Below are positions 7,053-12,940 of a stretch of 64,000 nt of DNA, one piece after another. The stretch lies in the NCBI RefSeq assembly GCF_022227765.1, contig NZ_JAJMLZ010000004.1, positions 62,001 through 126,000 on the forward strand, written 5' to 3'. The translations under genes and the position numbers were made by a program. The notes beneath the pieces were generated by a model. The model was not told where the DNA came from and did no database searches. It saw only the letters and a program-made list of their open reading frames with translations. Each line of letters begins with the position of its first letter. Position 1 is the first letter of the stretch. This DNA is from Ectothiorhodospira shaposhnikovii (GTDB lineage: Bacteria; Pseudomonadota; Gammaproteobacteria; Ectothiorhodospirales; Ectothiorhodospiraceae).

Positions 7053-7307
7053 ATGAAAAAGACGCCTGAAACCAACGCAGAGTTTGCCGCCAATCTTTTT
7101 GAGGAACGCAGAAGTGGGAAAAACTGCTTCTTCCGCATCTTGGGCGGAAATTGGCACCGTATTCCCGATCTGGACGATGCGGAGCAGATGGAAAGGTTCC
7201 TGGCTGCACTAAAGAGGTCTGGTCCATTGAGGGTCAAGGTGGAGAACGGGCCTGAAGTGAAGATGTGGCGTTGGGTCTGGGAAGAGGGTTGGAAGGCTTA
7301 CAACTGA
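7053..7307 (+). CDS. Hypothetical protein, 84 aa; paralogue of the protein at 8729
   Basis: Start chosen for GGAGCAGG upstream and for matching position with the sister cassette at 8729. The two proteins share NAEF/NEEF near residue 8, an FF pair, G-x-WHxIPD and a spaced A-x-x-M-x-x-F-x-x-x-L pattern, so they are paralogues. The gene has its own promoter, leader and terminator. Function unknown. Confidence 0.65.
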   Translation: MKKTPETNAEFAANLFEERRSGKNCFFRILGGNWHRIPDLDDAEQMERFLAALKRSGPLRVKVENGPEVKMWRWVWEEGWKAYN

Positions 7308-7314
7308 TCCACCG

Positions 7315-7342
7315 GGGCGCAGGGAAGCGCCCTGTTTTTTTC
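7315..7342 (+). terminator. Intrinsic terminator
   Basis: GGGCGC and GCGCCC around AGGGAA, followed by TGTTTTTTT. The same stem and loop recur at 10036-10053. Confidence 0.85.
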
Positions 7343-7425
7343 TCACAAGCAAACCATGGAGAACCATGGCTTTCGGCCTTTGCGGCCCATAAGAAGATCC
7401 CAAACAAACGCCACAACGCCTCCAG

Positions 7426-7454
7426 TTCGCTTCCCAACAACCCGGCGTCACAAT
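7426..7454 (+). promoter_or_regulatory. Sigma70-like promoter for the gene at 7486
   Basis: TTCGCT, 17 bases, CACAAT, then AAGACTCACACAACAACCCG leading to GGAGCA. Confidence 0.55.
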
Positions 7455-7485
7455 CAAGACTCACACAACAACCCGGAGCAGTACA

Positions 7486-7926
7486 ATGACCAACGAAGAA
7501 CTTGTCAATTTCGCCAATAAAATCCGTGAGCGGAGCCATTATGCCACCTACAGAAATCCAGAAGCGGTGAAAGCAATTCTTGATGCCGCCAAGAAAACGA
7601 CCACGGAAAACGGGAAACTCAAGACAGACATAAACGATGCCCTTTGGGTTTCTCCCTGGGAATTTGAAGCAGAAACCCCAGAAGAATTTGTCATGTACAT
7701 GATCGGATTCGATCTGGAAACCGGGGATCGTGAAATCTTTTTCGATGACGACCGTTTTCCAAAAGAACTGATTGCCGACAACATCCAAGTCTACGTCCAA
7801 ACGATGTTGAGCGTCGGCGTCACCAAAGAGCTGATCAACAAGCACTTGCATAACCTGATCGGCTGTGACCGGGAAGAAAATCCGGAAGTGTATGACCTGT
7901 TCGAGCAGGCACTGAACCAAGTATGA
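7486..7926 (+). CDS. Hypothetical protein, 146 aa
   Basis: ATG with GGAGCA upstream. Acidic protein (MTNEELVNFANKIRERSHYA) with a probable helical start, a central strand-rich segment (EEFVMYMIGFDLETGDREIF) and a helical end. No family recognised. It has its own promoter and terminator. Confidence 0.6.
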   Translation: MTNEELVNFANKIRERSHYATYRNPEAVKAILDAAKKTTTENGKLKTDINDALWVSPWEFEAETPEEFVMYMIGFDLETGDREIFFDDDRFPKELIADNIQVYVQTMLSVGVTKELINKHLHNLIGCDREENPEVYDLFEQALNQV

Positions 7927-7932
7927 TCCATC

Positions 7933-7957
7933 GGGGCACCTACGGGTGCCCTGTCTT
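7933..7957 (+). terminator. Intrinsic terminator with TACG loop
   Basis: GGGCACC and GGTGCCC close a TACG loop, followed by TGTCTT. Near-identical to the terminators at 8425 and 9001. Confidence 0.75.
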
Positions 7958-8164
7958 AGCAGTCTTTCTTCCCATGGCAATCCATGGTCTTCCATTCCCA
8001 GGCAGGGCTTGTCCAATCCAAGGCCAACAGGTTATCCAGCTTCAGGCCAAGGTTTTCCAGATAAAGCCAAAACCAAGCTCAATCCAAAACCAAAACAAAG
8101 ACCAGCTCAAATTTCCCTATACACAACCTGAACACTCCCATTAGTAACGCCTATCTCCGTTTCG

Positions 8165-8170
8165 GATAAT
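8165..8170 (+). promoter_or_regulatory. Probable -10 box for the gene at 8215
   Basis: GATAAT, followed by AT-rich bases and a small GTAGC-loop-GCTAC hairpin before the leader. The -35 region is weak; a TTAGTAAC half-dyad lies about 18 bases upstream. Confidence 0.4.
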
Positions 8171-8214
8171 TAAATCGTAGCAAGAACGCTACACACAAAA
8201 ACGGAGATAAGACC

Positions 8215-8412
8215 ATGAGCAACGAACTGAGCGCCCTCCTGAGCGACGGCAACGACGAAACCCAAGAGCTGCGGGCCAAGTACGGCAGCCGGGGCGCCCT
8301 GAGCCAAGCGTTCGCGGAATACGCGGACGGCCTCCAAGACCTCTTTGACGAGCTTGCCCAGGAGGAGCGGACCATCGCCGCCGACTTCAGGCAAGCCCGG
8401 TACGCTGATTGA
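8215..8412 (+). CDS. Small hypothetical protein, 65 aa
   Basis: ATG with CGGAGAT upstream. Acidic and Ala-rich, predicted helical (MSNELSALLSDGNDETQELR). Function unknown; single-gene cassette with its own terminator. Confidence 0.6.
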   Translation: MSNELSALLSDGNDETQELRAKYGSRGALSQAFAEYADGLQDLFDELAQEERTIAADFRQARYAD

Positions 8413-8424
8413 CGTACCACTAGC

Positions 8425-8449
8425 GGGGCACCTTCGGGTGCCCTGTCTC
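8425..8449 (+). terminator. Intrinsic terminator with TTCG loop
   Basis: GGGCACC and GGTGCCC close a TTCG tetraloop, followed by TGTCTCT. Confidence 0.75.
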
Positions 8450-8662
8450 TCACCTGCAGCAAGCCATGACAAACCATGGCCTGTGAGCCAAGGAGAAGCC
8501 CTATGGGACGCCATGGATACCCGGCCCTATGGTGGCATAGGAATCTGGCGCCCCATGGCCGTGTGTGGTTGGGGAGCCTTGGGAAACCATGGGAAGGCAT
8601 GACTGGAAAACCATGGTCCCGGTTGGCGCGGCCCACGCCGACCAAGCCCACAACACCTCCAA
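8450..8662. other. CCATGG/CCATAGG-rich spacer
   Basis: Gene-free. It carries five CCATGG palindromes and one GGCATAGGAATCTGGC element (8534-8549), resembling the spacers at 6852-6960, 9550-9680 and 10060-10195. Confidence 0.6.
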
Positions 8663-8691
8663 TTCTCGCTCCAACATCCCGGCGTCACAAT
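8663..8691 (+). promoter_or_regulatory. Sigma70-like promoter for the gene at 8729
   Basis: TTCTCG, 17 bases, CACAAT; the spacer and leader are nearly identical to those at 7426. Confidence 0.55.
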
Positions 8692-8728
8692 CAAAGCTCA
8701 CACAACAACACAAGCGGAGCAAGCCAAG

Positions 8729-8995
8729 ATGAGCGCATTCACGGTCAAGACCAACGAAGAGTTCGAAGTTCGTTTCGTTCTCAATGTAATGGGCGGCCGT
8801 CAATTCTTTATGCTTGACAGCAGCGGAGTTTGGCACGAGATACCCGATAGTATTAGTGCAAAAGAAATGAGGGGGTTTTTTCTCTCTCTCATAAAAGGAA
8901 ACTACAACAAAGTTTTTGTCAAAGAGATGGTCGAGGAGTCGGTAGAGACTGTGTGGGAGTTCTGTTCGCCCGATATGTGGAGGTTGATTGCGTAA
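8729..8995 (+). CDS. Hypothetical protein, 88 aa; paralogue of the protein at 7053
   Basis: Begins MSAFTVKTNEEFEVRFVLNV, with GCGGAGC upstream. It matches the 7053 product along the first 60 residues (N-x-EF, FF, G-x-WHxIPD, A-x-x-M-x-x-F). The two C-termini diverge but both are Trp-rich. Likely a duplicated early gene of unknown role. Confidence 0.65.
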   Translation: MSAFTVKTNEEFEVRFVLNVMGGRQFFMLDSSGVWHEIPDSISAKEMRGFFLSLIKGNYNKVFVKEMVEESVETVWEFCSPDMWRLIA

Positions 8996-9000
8996 ACTGC

Positions 9001-9026
9001 GGGGCACCTACGGGTGCCCTGTTTTT
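9001..9026 (+). terminator. Intrinsic terminator with TACG loop
   Basis: GGGCACC and GGTGCCC close a TACG loop, followed by TGTTTTT. Confidence 0.85.
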
Positions 9027-9088
9027 CCAGTCAATCAAAACCATGAGAAAAACCCAAAAGCTCCCAACTAAACTCGCAAAATTCCCTA

Positions 9089-9117
9089 TTCTGTTTCCTG
9101 TACGATGTCGATACTAT
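9089..9117 (+). promoter_or_regulatory. Sigma70-like promoter for the gene at 9153
   Basis: TTCTGT, 17 bases, TACTAT, then the AAGACTCACACAACACAACA leader. Confidence 0.55.
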
Positions 9118-9152
9118 TAAGACTCACACAACACAACACGGAGTAAAACAAG

Positions 9153-9443
9153 ATGAACACTATTGAACAAATCAAAAATTCACCCGTCTTTCGCTCCTTC
9201 ATGAGTGAAGAAATGCCGGTCGCAGGGAGCGTCTTCCGGCACTGGGACAATCAGTGCCCCGCCGACCTTCTGGCGGCGATGTCCGCCGTTCTCGATCACG
9301 GGGCAAACCCGTGGTGCTTTGTGGCGGACCGGAGCCACTTCGAGCAATTCAGCGGGGCGGAAGATATCGCCGCCATGAACGCGCTCACGGACGAGCAGGC
9401 AAGCGCACTGCTCACATGGGACAGAGCTGATCTTTGGTGGTGA
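9153..9443 (+). CDS. Hypothetical protein, 96 aa
   Basis: ATG with CGGAGT upstream. The protein (MNTIEQIKNSPVFRSFMSEE) has a helical N-terminus and three Trp residues in the C-terminal half. No motif recognised. Own promoter and terminator-like hairpin. Confidence 0.6.
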   Translation: MNTIEQIKNSPVFRSFMSEEMPVAGSVFRHWDNQCPADLLAAMSAVLDHGANPWCFVADRSHFEQFSGAEDIAAMNALTDEQASALLTWDRADLWW

Positions 9444-9453
9444 GTCCTCCCTT

Positions 9454-9491
9454 TACAAGCCCTTCCTCGCATCCGTGAGGAGGGGCTTGTA
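9454..9491 (+). terminator. Long hairpin after the gene at 9153
   Basis: TACAAGCCCTTCCTC pairs with GAGGAGGGGCTTGTA (one G-T pair) around an 8-base loop. The T tract is poor, so termination is probable but not certain. Confidence 0.6.
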
Positions 9492-9595
9492 TGCCCTTAA
9501 AAGAGAAATGTAGTGATGAAAAAGGTGAACATTTAGCAAGGCCCGAACCCATGGAAACACCAACAGCAAACCATGGTCCTCCATTCTCAGGCACC

Positions 9596-9663
9596 TTGGG
9601 CTTATTAGGGCTTAGGCCAACTCAGGCCATTGGGCTTATTAGGGCTTAGGCCAACTCAGGCCA
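9596..9663 (+). repeat. 34-bp tandem repeat, two copies
   Basis: Two identical units starting TTGGGCTTATTAGGGCTTAG and ending CAACTCAGGCCA, inside a CCATGG-containing spacer. No gene is present between 9444 and 9777. Confidence 0.95.
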
Positions 9664-9710
9664 TCGTGGTCCATGGATTTCAGGCCACAAGAGAACCTGA
9701 AAACCTCCAA

Positions 9711-9739
9711 TATCAAGCCCAACATCCCGGCGATAGTAT
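9711..9739 (+). promoter_or_regulatory. Sigma70-like promoter for the gene at 9778
   Basis: TATCAA, 17 bases, TAGTAT, then an AAAGCTCATACAACAACACA leader. Confidence 0.5.
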
Positions 9740-9777
9740 GAAAGCTCATACAACAACACACGCTGGAGATCAAAAAC

Positions 9778-10023
9778 ATGACCACGCAAATCACCGACCA
9801 GGAAATCAACAAGCTGATGACCCTGCCTGTCATTTCCCACATTGACGACATCTCCAATGTGGAGGGGCGCACGTTCCTTGAGGAACGTGATGGATTTGAA
9901 AGGTGGTCAGTGGGTGAGGAAGAGTCCTACTGGTTCTGCCTGGAGTGCGGGGAAGAGGGACACCCTGATGACGGGTGTCTGAGCTGTGGAGACGGCTGGG
10001 AGCCGGAGGAAGATTGCTGCTGA
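9778..10023 (+). CDS. Small zinc-ribbon-like protein, 81 aa
   Basis: Start with GGAGAT upstream. Residues about 54-72 contain CLECGEEGHPDDGCLSCGDG, two CxxC pairs 11 residues apart, which is a plausible zinc ribbon. The chain is acidic and ends in two Cys. Small zinc-ribbon proteins in phages often bind nucleic acid or RNA polymerase, but nothing here proves a target. Own promoter and terminator. Confidence 0.65.
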   Translation: MTTQITDQEINKLMTLPVISHIDDISNVEGRTFLEERDGFERWSVGEEESYWFCLECGEEGHPDDGCLSCGDGWEPEEDCC

Positions 10024-10035
10024 TAGGGCAGAGCA

Positions 10036-10059
10036 GGGCGCAGGGAAGCGCCCTTTTCT
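10036..10059 (+). terminator. Intrinsic terminator
   Basis: GGGCGC and GCGCCC around AGGGAA, followed by TTTTCTG; same stem and loop as at 7315. Confidence 0.8.
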
Positions 10060-10454
10060 GTCATGGATACCCGCCCATGGAGAGCGTCATGGAGGACCAT
10101 GGTGAGCCATAGGTATCTGGCTTGGGGGGAACCATAGGGCCTATAGGGATCTGGCCCTGGAGGACCATGGCGGGCCATAGGGATCTGGCGCCGTCCCACC
10201 ATCGCCCCAACCCCAACCCCACCGGCGCCCAACGCCAACGCCGTCCCAACGGTCAAAATGACGGGCAAAACATACTATTATATCACGGAACTAGCATCGC
10301 CGTCAATAGACCCAGATCAAAAAAAAGTGAATTTTTTGAAAATATTTTTTTCGCTTTCAAATCAGATACTTACGACAAAAAAAGAAAATATTTTTTCAAT
10401 TTCCGTAAGTGTCTGTTTTTCAATGAAAAATAATTCGTCACGGATGTTTACACT
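10060..10454. other. Gene-free region: CCATAGG-rich spacer, then AT-rich DNA
   Basis: 10060-10195 carries three copies of a CCATAGG-(A/T)ATCTGGC-type element (10106-10121, 10140-10157, 10174-10193) among CCATGG palindromes. From about 10258 base composition changes sharply to AT-rich. AGATACTTACG at 10364-10374 pairs, with one G-T, with CGTAAGTGTCT at 10404-10414, and GAAAATATTTTTT occurs twice. A TACTAT hexamer near 10273 could be a distant promoter for the gene at 10531. Confidence 0.5.
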
Positions 10455-10473
10455 AAGTAACGAATGAGTTACT
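10455..10473. promoter_or_regulatory. Dyad operator variant with longer spacer
   Basis: AAGTAAC and GTTACT separated by 6 bases, running into TATTAA, which could be a -10 box for the gene at 10531. The arms match the dyad but the spacing is 4 bases longer. Confidence 0.5.
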
Positions 10474-10530
10474 ATTAACTCACGTCGGAAGTGAACGACG
10501 GAACAAAACAACATAAGCGGAGATTAAAAA

Positions 10531-11106
10531 ATGAACACTGAAATCAACGTCAAGAATGCCGAAAACAACGCAATCGTTCTTCGCGCTATTGAGCGCGCTA
10601 AGTCTTCCGGCACTACCGAGAAAGCCGGCAAGATCTTGATGTCTTTTGCAGCACAAGCTGCAAACTATGAGCACAAGATAATGATTCCCGACTATGACGG
10701 CGACAATGTTTATAGTCTTGAGAAGTTTGTAAAGTTTACTCAAGCGGTCGGCATGAACAGCTTACATTTTCTTGATAATTACACTGTTTCTATTTTGTAT
10801 AATCTTCTGAATCAGAAAGACAAGAAAATAAGTAATAAAGACACAAACGCTATTTGTTGTGTCGACTTAGAAACGGAAAAGACATATAAATTCCGTTTGA
10901 TTTACGGGGCATCGACTGCAACAACGCAGTCAAGCAGCACTCGCAATCTACTTGCGGCAGTCGGCATCTTGAAAGACTATCAGCCGAAAAAGTCAACATT
11001 TATTCAATTGTCGGATGAACCGAGACATGCTGATTTTCTCAAATTATTTACACTCGCAAACGTCCGCGAACGATTCAAACATGAATCAAAATGCACTAAG
11101 TCATAA
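10531..11106 (+). CDS. AT-rich hypothetical protein, 191 aa
   Basis: ATG with GCGGAGATT upstream. Codon use is clearly more AT-rich than in the neighbours. The protein (MNTEINVKNAENNAIVLRAI) has a helical N-terminus, then a mixed strand/helix body with no recognised motif. The stop codon lies within the perfect dyad at 11098. Composition suggests acquisition from another source; function unknown. Confidence 0.65.
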   Translation: MNTEINVKNAENNAIVLRAIERAKSSGTTEKAGKILMSFAAQAANYEHKIMIPDYDGDNVYSLEKFVKFTQAVGMNSLHFLDNYTVSILYNLLNQKDKKISNKDTNAICCVDLETEKTYKFRLIYGASTATTQSSSTRNLLAAVGILKDYQPKKSTFIQLSDEPRHADFLKLFTLANVRERFKHESKCTKS

Positions 11107-11117
11107 CTGACTTAGTG
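11094..11117. promoter_or_regulatory. Extended dyad operator, 10-bp perfect arms
   Basis: CACTAAGTCA and TGACTTAGTG are perfect inverted repeats around TAAC. The core AAGTCATAACTGACTT (11098-11113) matches the genome-wide dyad at all fixed positions. It overlaps the stop codon of the gene at 10531. Confidence 0.8.
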
Positions 11118-11118
11118 A

Positions 11119-11144
11119 CTCGGGAATCACGGAAGATTCCCGAG
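11119..11144 (+). terminator. Hairpin
   Basis: CTCGGGAATC and GATTCCCGAG form a perfect 10-bp stem around a 6-base loop, directly after the dyad. Tail is TAATTC. Confidence 0.55.
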
Positions 11145-11173
11145 TAATTCATGCGGATATTAGACTGAGCGCG

Positions 11174-11197
11174 ACAGTCGGGATAATTCCCGACTGT
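11174..11197 (+). terminator. Hairpin
   Basis: ACAGTCGGGA and TCCCGACTGT form a perfect 10-bp stem around TAAT, followed by TTTC. Second of two consecutive hairpins after the AT-rich gene. Confidence 0.55.
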
Positions 11198-11268
11198 TTC
11201 GGGGGGTCTTAGAGCGCAGCGAAACCCCGGATGGTATAGCCCCCTACTTCTCCCACCCCCGCCCCGAC

Positions 11269-11376
11269 TATCTCCATACCCAGGCCCGGTCCTTCTGGTT
11301 ATCTCCATACCCAGGCCCGGTCCTTCTGGTTATCTCCATACCCCCGGCCGACCAGTCTCCTTATTATCTCCATACC
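11269..11376. repeat. Tandem 31-bp repeats between convergent genes
   Basis: TATCTCCATACC occurs at 11269, 11300, 11331 and 11365, so the spacing is 31, 31 and 34 bases. The first two whole units are identical and the last is diverged. The units are full tandem repeats, not CRISPR repeat-spacer units. No gene is present between 11107 and 11435. Confidence 0.9.
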
Positions 11377-11390
11377 CCGATCAGGGCAAA

Positions 11391-11415
11391 AGAAAGGCCC
11401 GCTTGCGCGGGCCTC
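11391..11415 (-). terminator. Intrinsic terminator, minus strand
   Basis: AGGCCCGC and GCGGGCCT around TTGC. Read on the minus strand, the stem is followed by TTTCTTTT. It ends the minus-strand transcript through the gene at 11436-11642. Confidence 0.8.
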
Positions 11416-11435
11416 TTGGTGCGTTGGGTGGAGGT

Positions 11436-11642
11436 CTATGCAGCCTCTTTCATGCGGCTCATTGTGGCTCTGATGCGGTTCTCGATGGCCGCTCTGGCCG
11501 CTTCCGGGGTGTTCGCTTGGGTCCAACCGAAGGTATTGATGGCCGGGCAACTCCAGGCCCACCCAAGGCGCCGATCCTTGCGCCTCATCTTCATGGAGTA
11601 GGGCGGCACTGGGGTCAGGGTGTCCACGATAAAGGATTTCAC
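11436..11642 (-). CDS. Hypothetical protein, 68 aa
   Basis: Begins MKSFIVDTLTPVPPYSMKMR. Its ATG overlaps the stop of the upstream gene (ATGA), so it is translationally coupled. The basic sequence with GWAWSCPAINTFGWTQANTP and an Ala/Arg helix at the end suggests a small alpha/beta protein. Function unknown. Confidence 0.6.
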   Translation of the reverse strand: MKSFIVDTLTPVPPYSMKMRRKDRRLGWAWSCPAINTFGWTQANTPEAARAAIENRIRATMSRMKEAA

Positions 11643-11992
11643 TTGGCCACCTCTTTCATGACCTTGCCGAGCGCATCAATGATGGAGTCGGCATCGAAAA
11701 CCTCCGCTTTTTCCTTCAGGACTATTTCGGTCACGACTGTCACGCCATCCACGACCTTGGTCTTGAATGCCAGCCTGCCCAGGTTGTTCAGCAAGAACCA
11801 GAACATCTGTGCCTCGCGCTCAAGCTCCACCGTGCGCGAGACGATCCTTGCGGCGTTCGCCACTTTTGTCGCCGTTTGGACGCTGCAAACGAGATCCGCG
11901 ATGTCCTCGGCCAAACGAATTTCACGCTCTTCCTCGACAATCTCGACGGTTGGAGACTTGAACAGATTAAGCATTTTCTCGAAAAAACCCAT
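11639..11992 (-). CDS. Hypothetical protein, 117 aa
   Basis: I take the ATG at 11992 (MGFFEKMLNLFKSPTVEIVE), with GGGTG just upstream. A GTG at 12001 would add three residues. The chain is acidic, with an amphipathic N-terminus, a helical middle rich in Ala and Val, and a Lys/Glu-rich end. Downstream of the Bro-N gene at 12013 and coupled to the gene at 11436. Function unknown. Confidence 0.6.
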   Translation of the reverse strand: MGFFEKMLNLFKSPTVEIVEEEREIRLAEDIADLVCSVQTATKVANAARIVSRTVELEREAQMFWFLLNNLGRLAFKTKVVDGVTVVTEIVLKEKAEVFDADSIIDALGKVMKEVAK

Positions 11993-11994
11993 GT

Positions 11995-12010
11995 TATTCA
12001 CCCGTTACTT
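11995..12010. promoter_or_regulatory. Dyad operator, 2 mismatches
   Basis: Right arm TTACTT perfect, left arm degenerate. It sits at the start of the minus-strand gene at 11992. Confidence 0.4.
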
Positions 12011-12012
12011 AT

Positions 12013-12792
12013 TTATGAAAAAATGAAGAGAGCCTTTTGAGGCTTGCTCATGACCGGAAGACCATCGACTTTTTCAAGGGCGATGCGCGGGTAAAGGTTG
12101 ACCCGAACCAGTCTTACCGAGCCGGAATGAATGCTGTCCATCCTGCGCTCCTGCTTCTGAATTTCCAGCCCGTTTTCCCGGCAATACCGGCCAGCGCGAT
12201 GACCCAGGGAGATTTTGTCGCCATGCGCCATGTACCGACCTGTCATGGCGACGTACTGATCAACGGTCATGTAGTCCAGTCTGCGCTTGTAGGGGACCAG
12301 CTTCTTGATGGCCTCGCCCTGTTTTTCGATCTTTGCGTCTTTCTTCTCGATGGCGGCCCTCATGTTCTCCACCTTCCGGTTGAGGATGGTCATGGCCTTG
12401 AGAATGAACTCGGCCTCTTCCAGCTCGCCGGAGGCGACCTCTTCCTCGCCCATCACATAGCCACCATCCTTGCGGATAGCCGGGAGGACTACGCCGTGAA
12501 TCCAGCGGTTGAGGCGTTTGCCGGCCTCGGTGTTGGAGCGGGACACCAAGAAGGTGACGGCAGGCTCCGAAATGACGGTGACGTTTTGGGTTCCGCCTGC
12601 GGTCTGGAAGGGGGTAATCATCGTATACCCCCCTCCCAAGCCTTCTTCGATGGCGGTTTTGGCGATGGCGGGCCGGGTGCTGCTGCCCATCGCTGCAAGC
12701 ACATCGCGCAGGACGAACCACGGCTGGCCGCTCTCGTTCGTAATCACGCGCACGTCATTGGATTCAAACTCAAAAGAAACGATGTTGCTCAT
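12013..12792 (-). CDS. Bro-N domain antirepressor-like protein, 259 aa
   Basis: Residues about 5-110 fit the Bro-N domain: FEFESNDVRVITNESGQPWF, VLRDVLAAMG, then ISEPAVTFLVSRSNTEAGKR and W-x-x-G-VVLPAIR. A coiled-coil-like segment follows (about 120-165), then a C-terminal domain (YMTVDQYVAMTGRYMAHGDK) that also occurs in the protein at 12941. In phages, Bro-N proteins are typically DNA-binding antirepressors or regulators. The gene has a dyad and TATACT box upstream on the minus strand. Confidence 0.85.
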   Translation of the reverse strand: MSNIVSFEFESNDVRVITNESGQPWFVLRDVLAAMGSSTRPAIAKTAIEEGLGGGYTMITPFQTAGGTQNVTVISEPAVTFLVSRSNTEAGKRLNRWIHGVVLPAIRKDGGYVMGEEEVASGELEEAEFILKAMTILNRKVENMRAAIEKKDAKIEKQGEAIKKLVPYKRRLDYMTVDQYVAMTGRYMAHGDKISLGHRAGRYCRENGLEIQKQERRMDSIHSGSVRLVRVNLYPRIALEKVDGLPVMSKPQKALFIFS

Positions 12793-12847
12793 GAAAGTCC
12801 CTCTGGAACTGATTGTGTTTCGGCGGTACTGCTTACGGGGTGAAGTA

Positions 12848-12863
12848 TAGTCATGAATTACTT
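12848..12863. promoter_or_regulatory. Dyad operator with abutting -10 box (minus strand)
   Basis: One mismatch to the dyad. On the minus strand the right arm TGAC runs straight into TATACT, the likely -10 box of the Bro-N gene at 12792. Confidence 0.7.
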
Positions 12864-12882
12864 ATTTTCGGGCGCCCAGATG

Positions 12883-12927
12883 AAAAAAAATTAGAGCAAG
12901 AAGGGGGCGCCGCACTGACCCCCTTCT
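12883..12927 (-). terminator. Intrinsic terminator, minus strand
   Basis: AGAAGGGGG and CCCCCTTCT pair around an 11-base loop. On the minus strand a tract of eight T follows. It ends the transcript of the tandem Bro-N gene. Confidence 0.8.
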
Positions 12928-12940
12928 CGTTGCCAAAGCA

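Noticed and set aside
10258-10467. Open frame of 69 codons in AT-rich DNA
   Set aside because: It spans the inverted repeat and dyad variant, has no ribosome-binding site, and looks like control DNA ahead of the gene at 10531.
11269-11376. CRISPR-like array
   Set aside because: The units repeat over their whole length with no unique spacers, and no cas gene is near.
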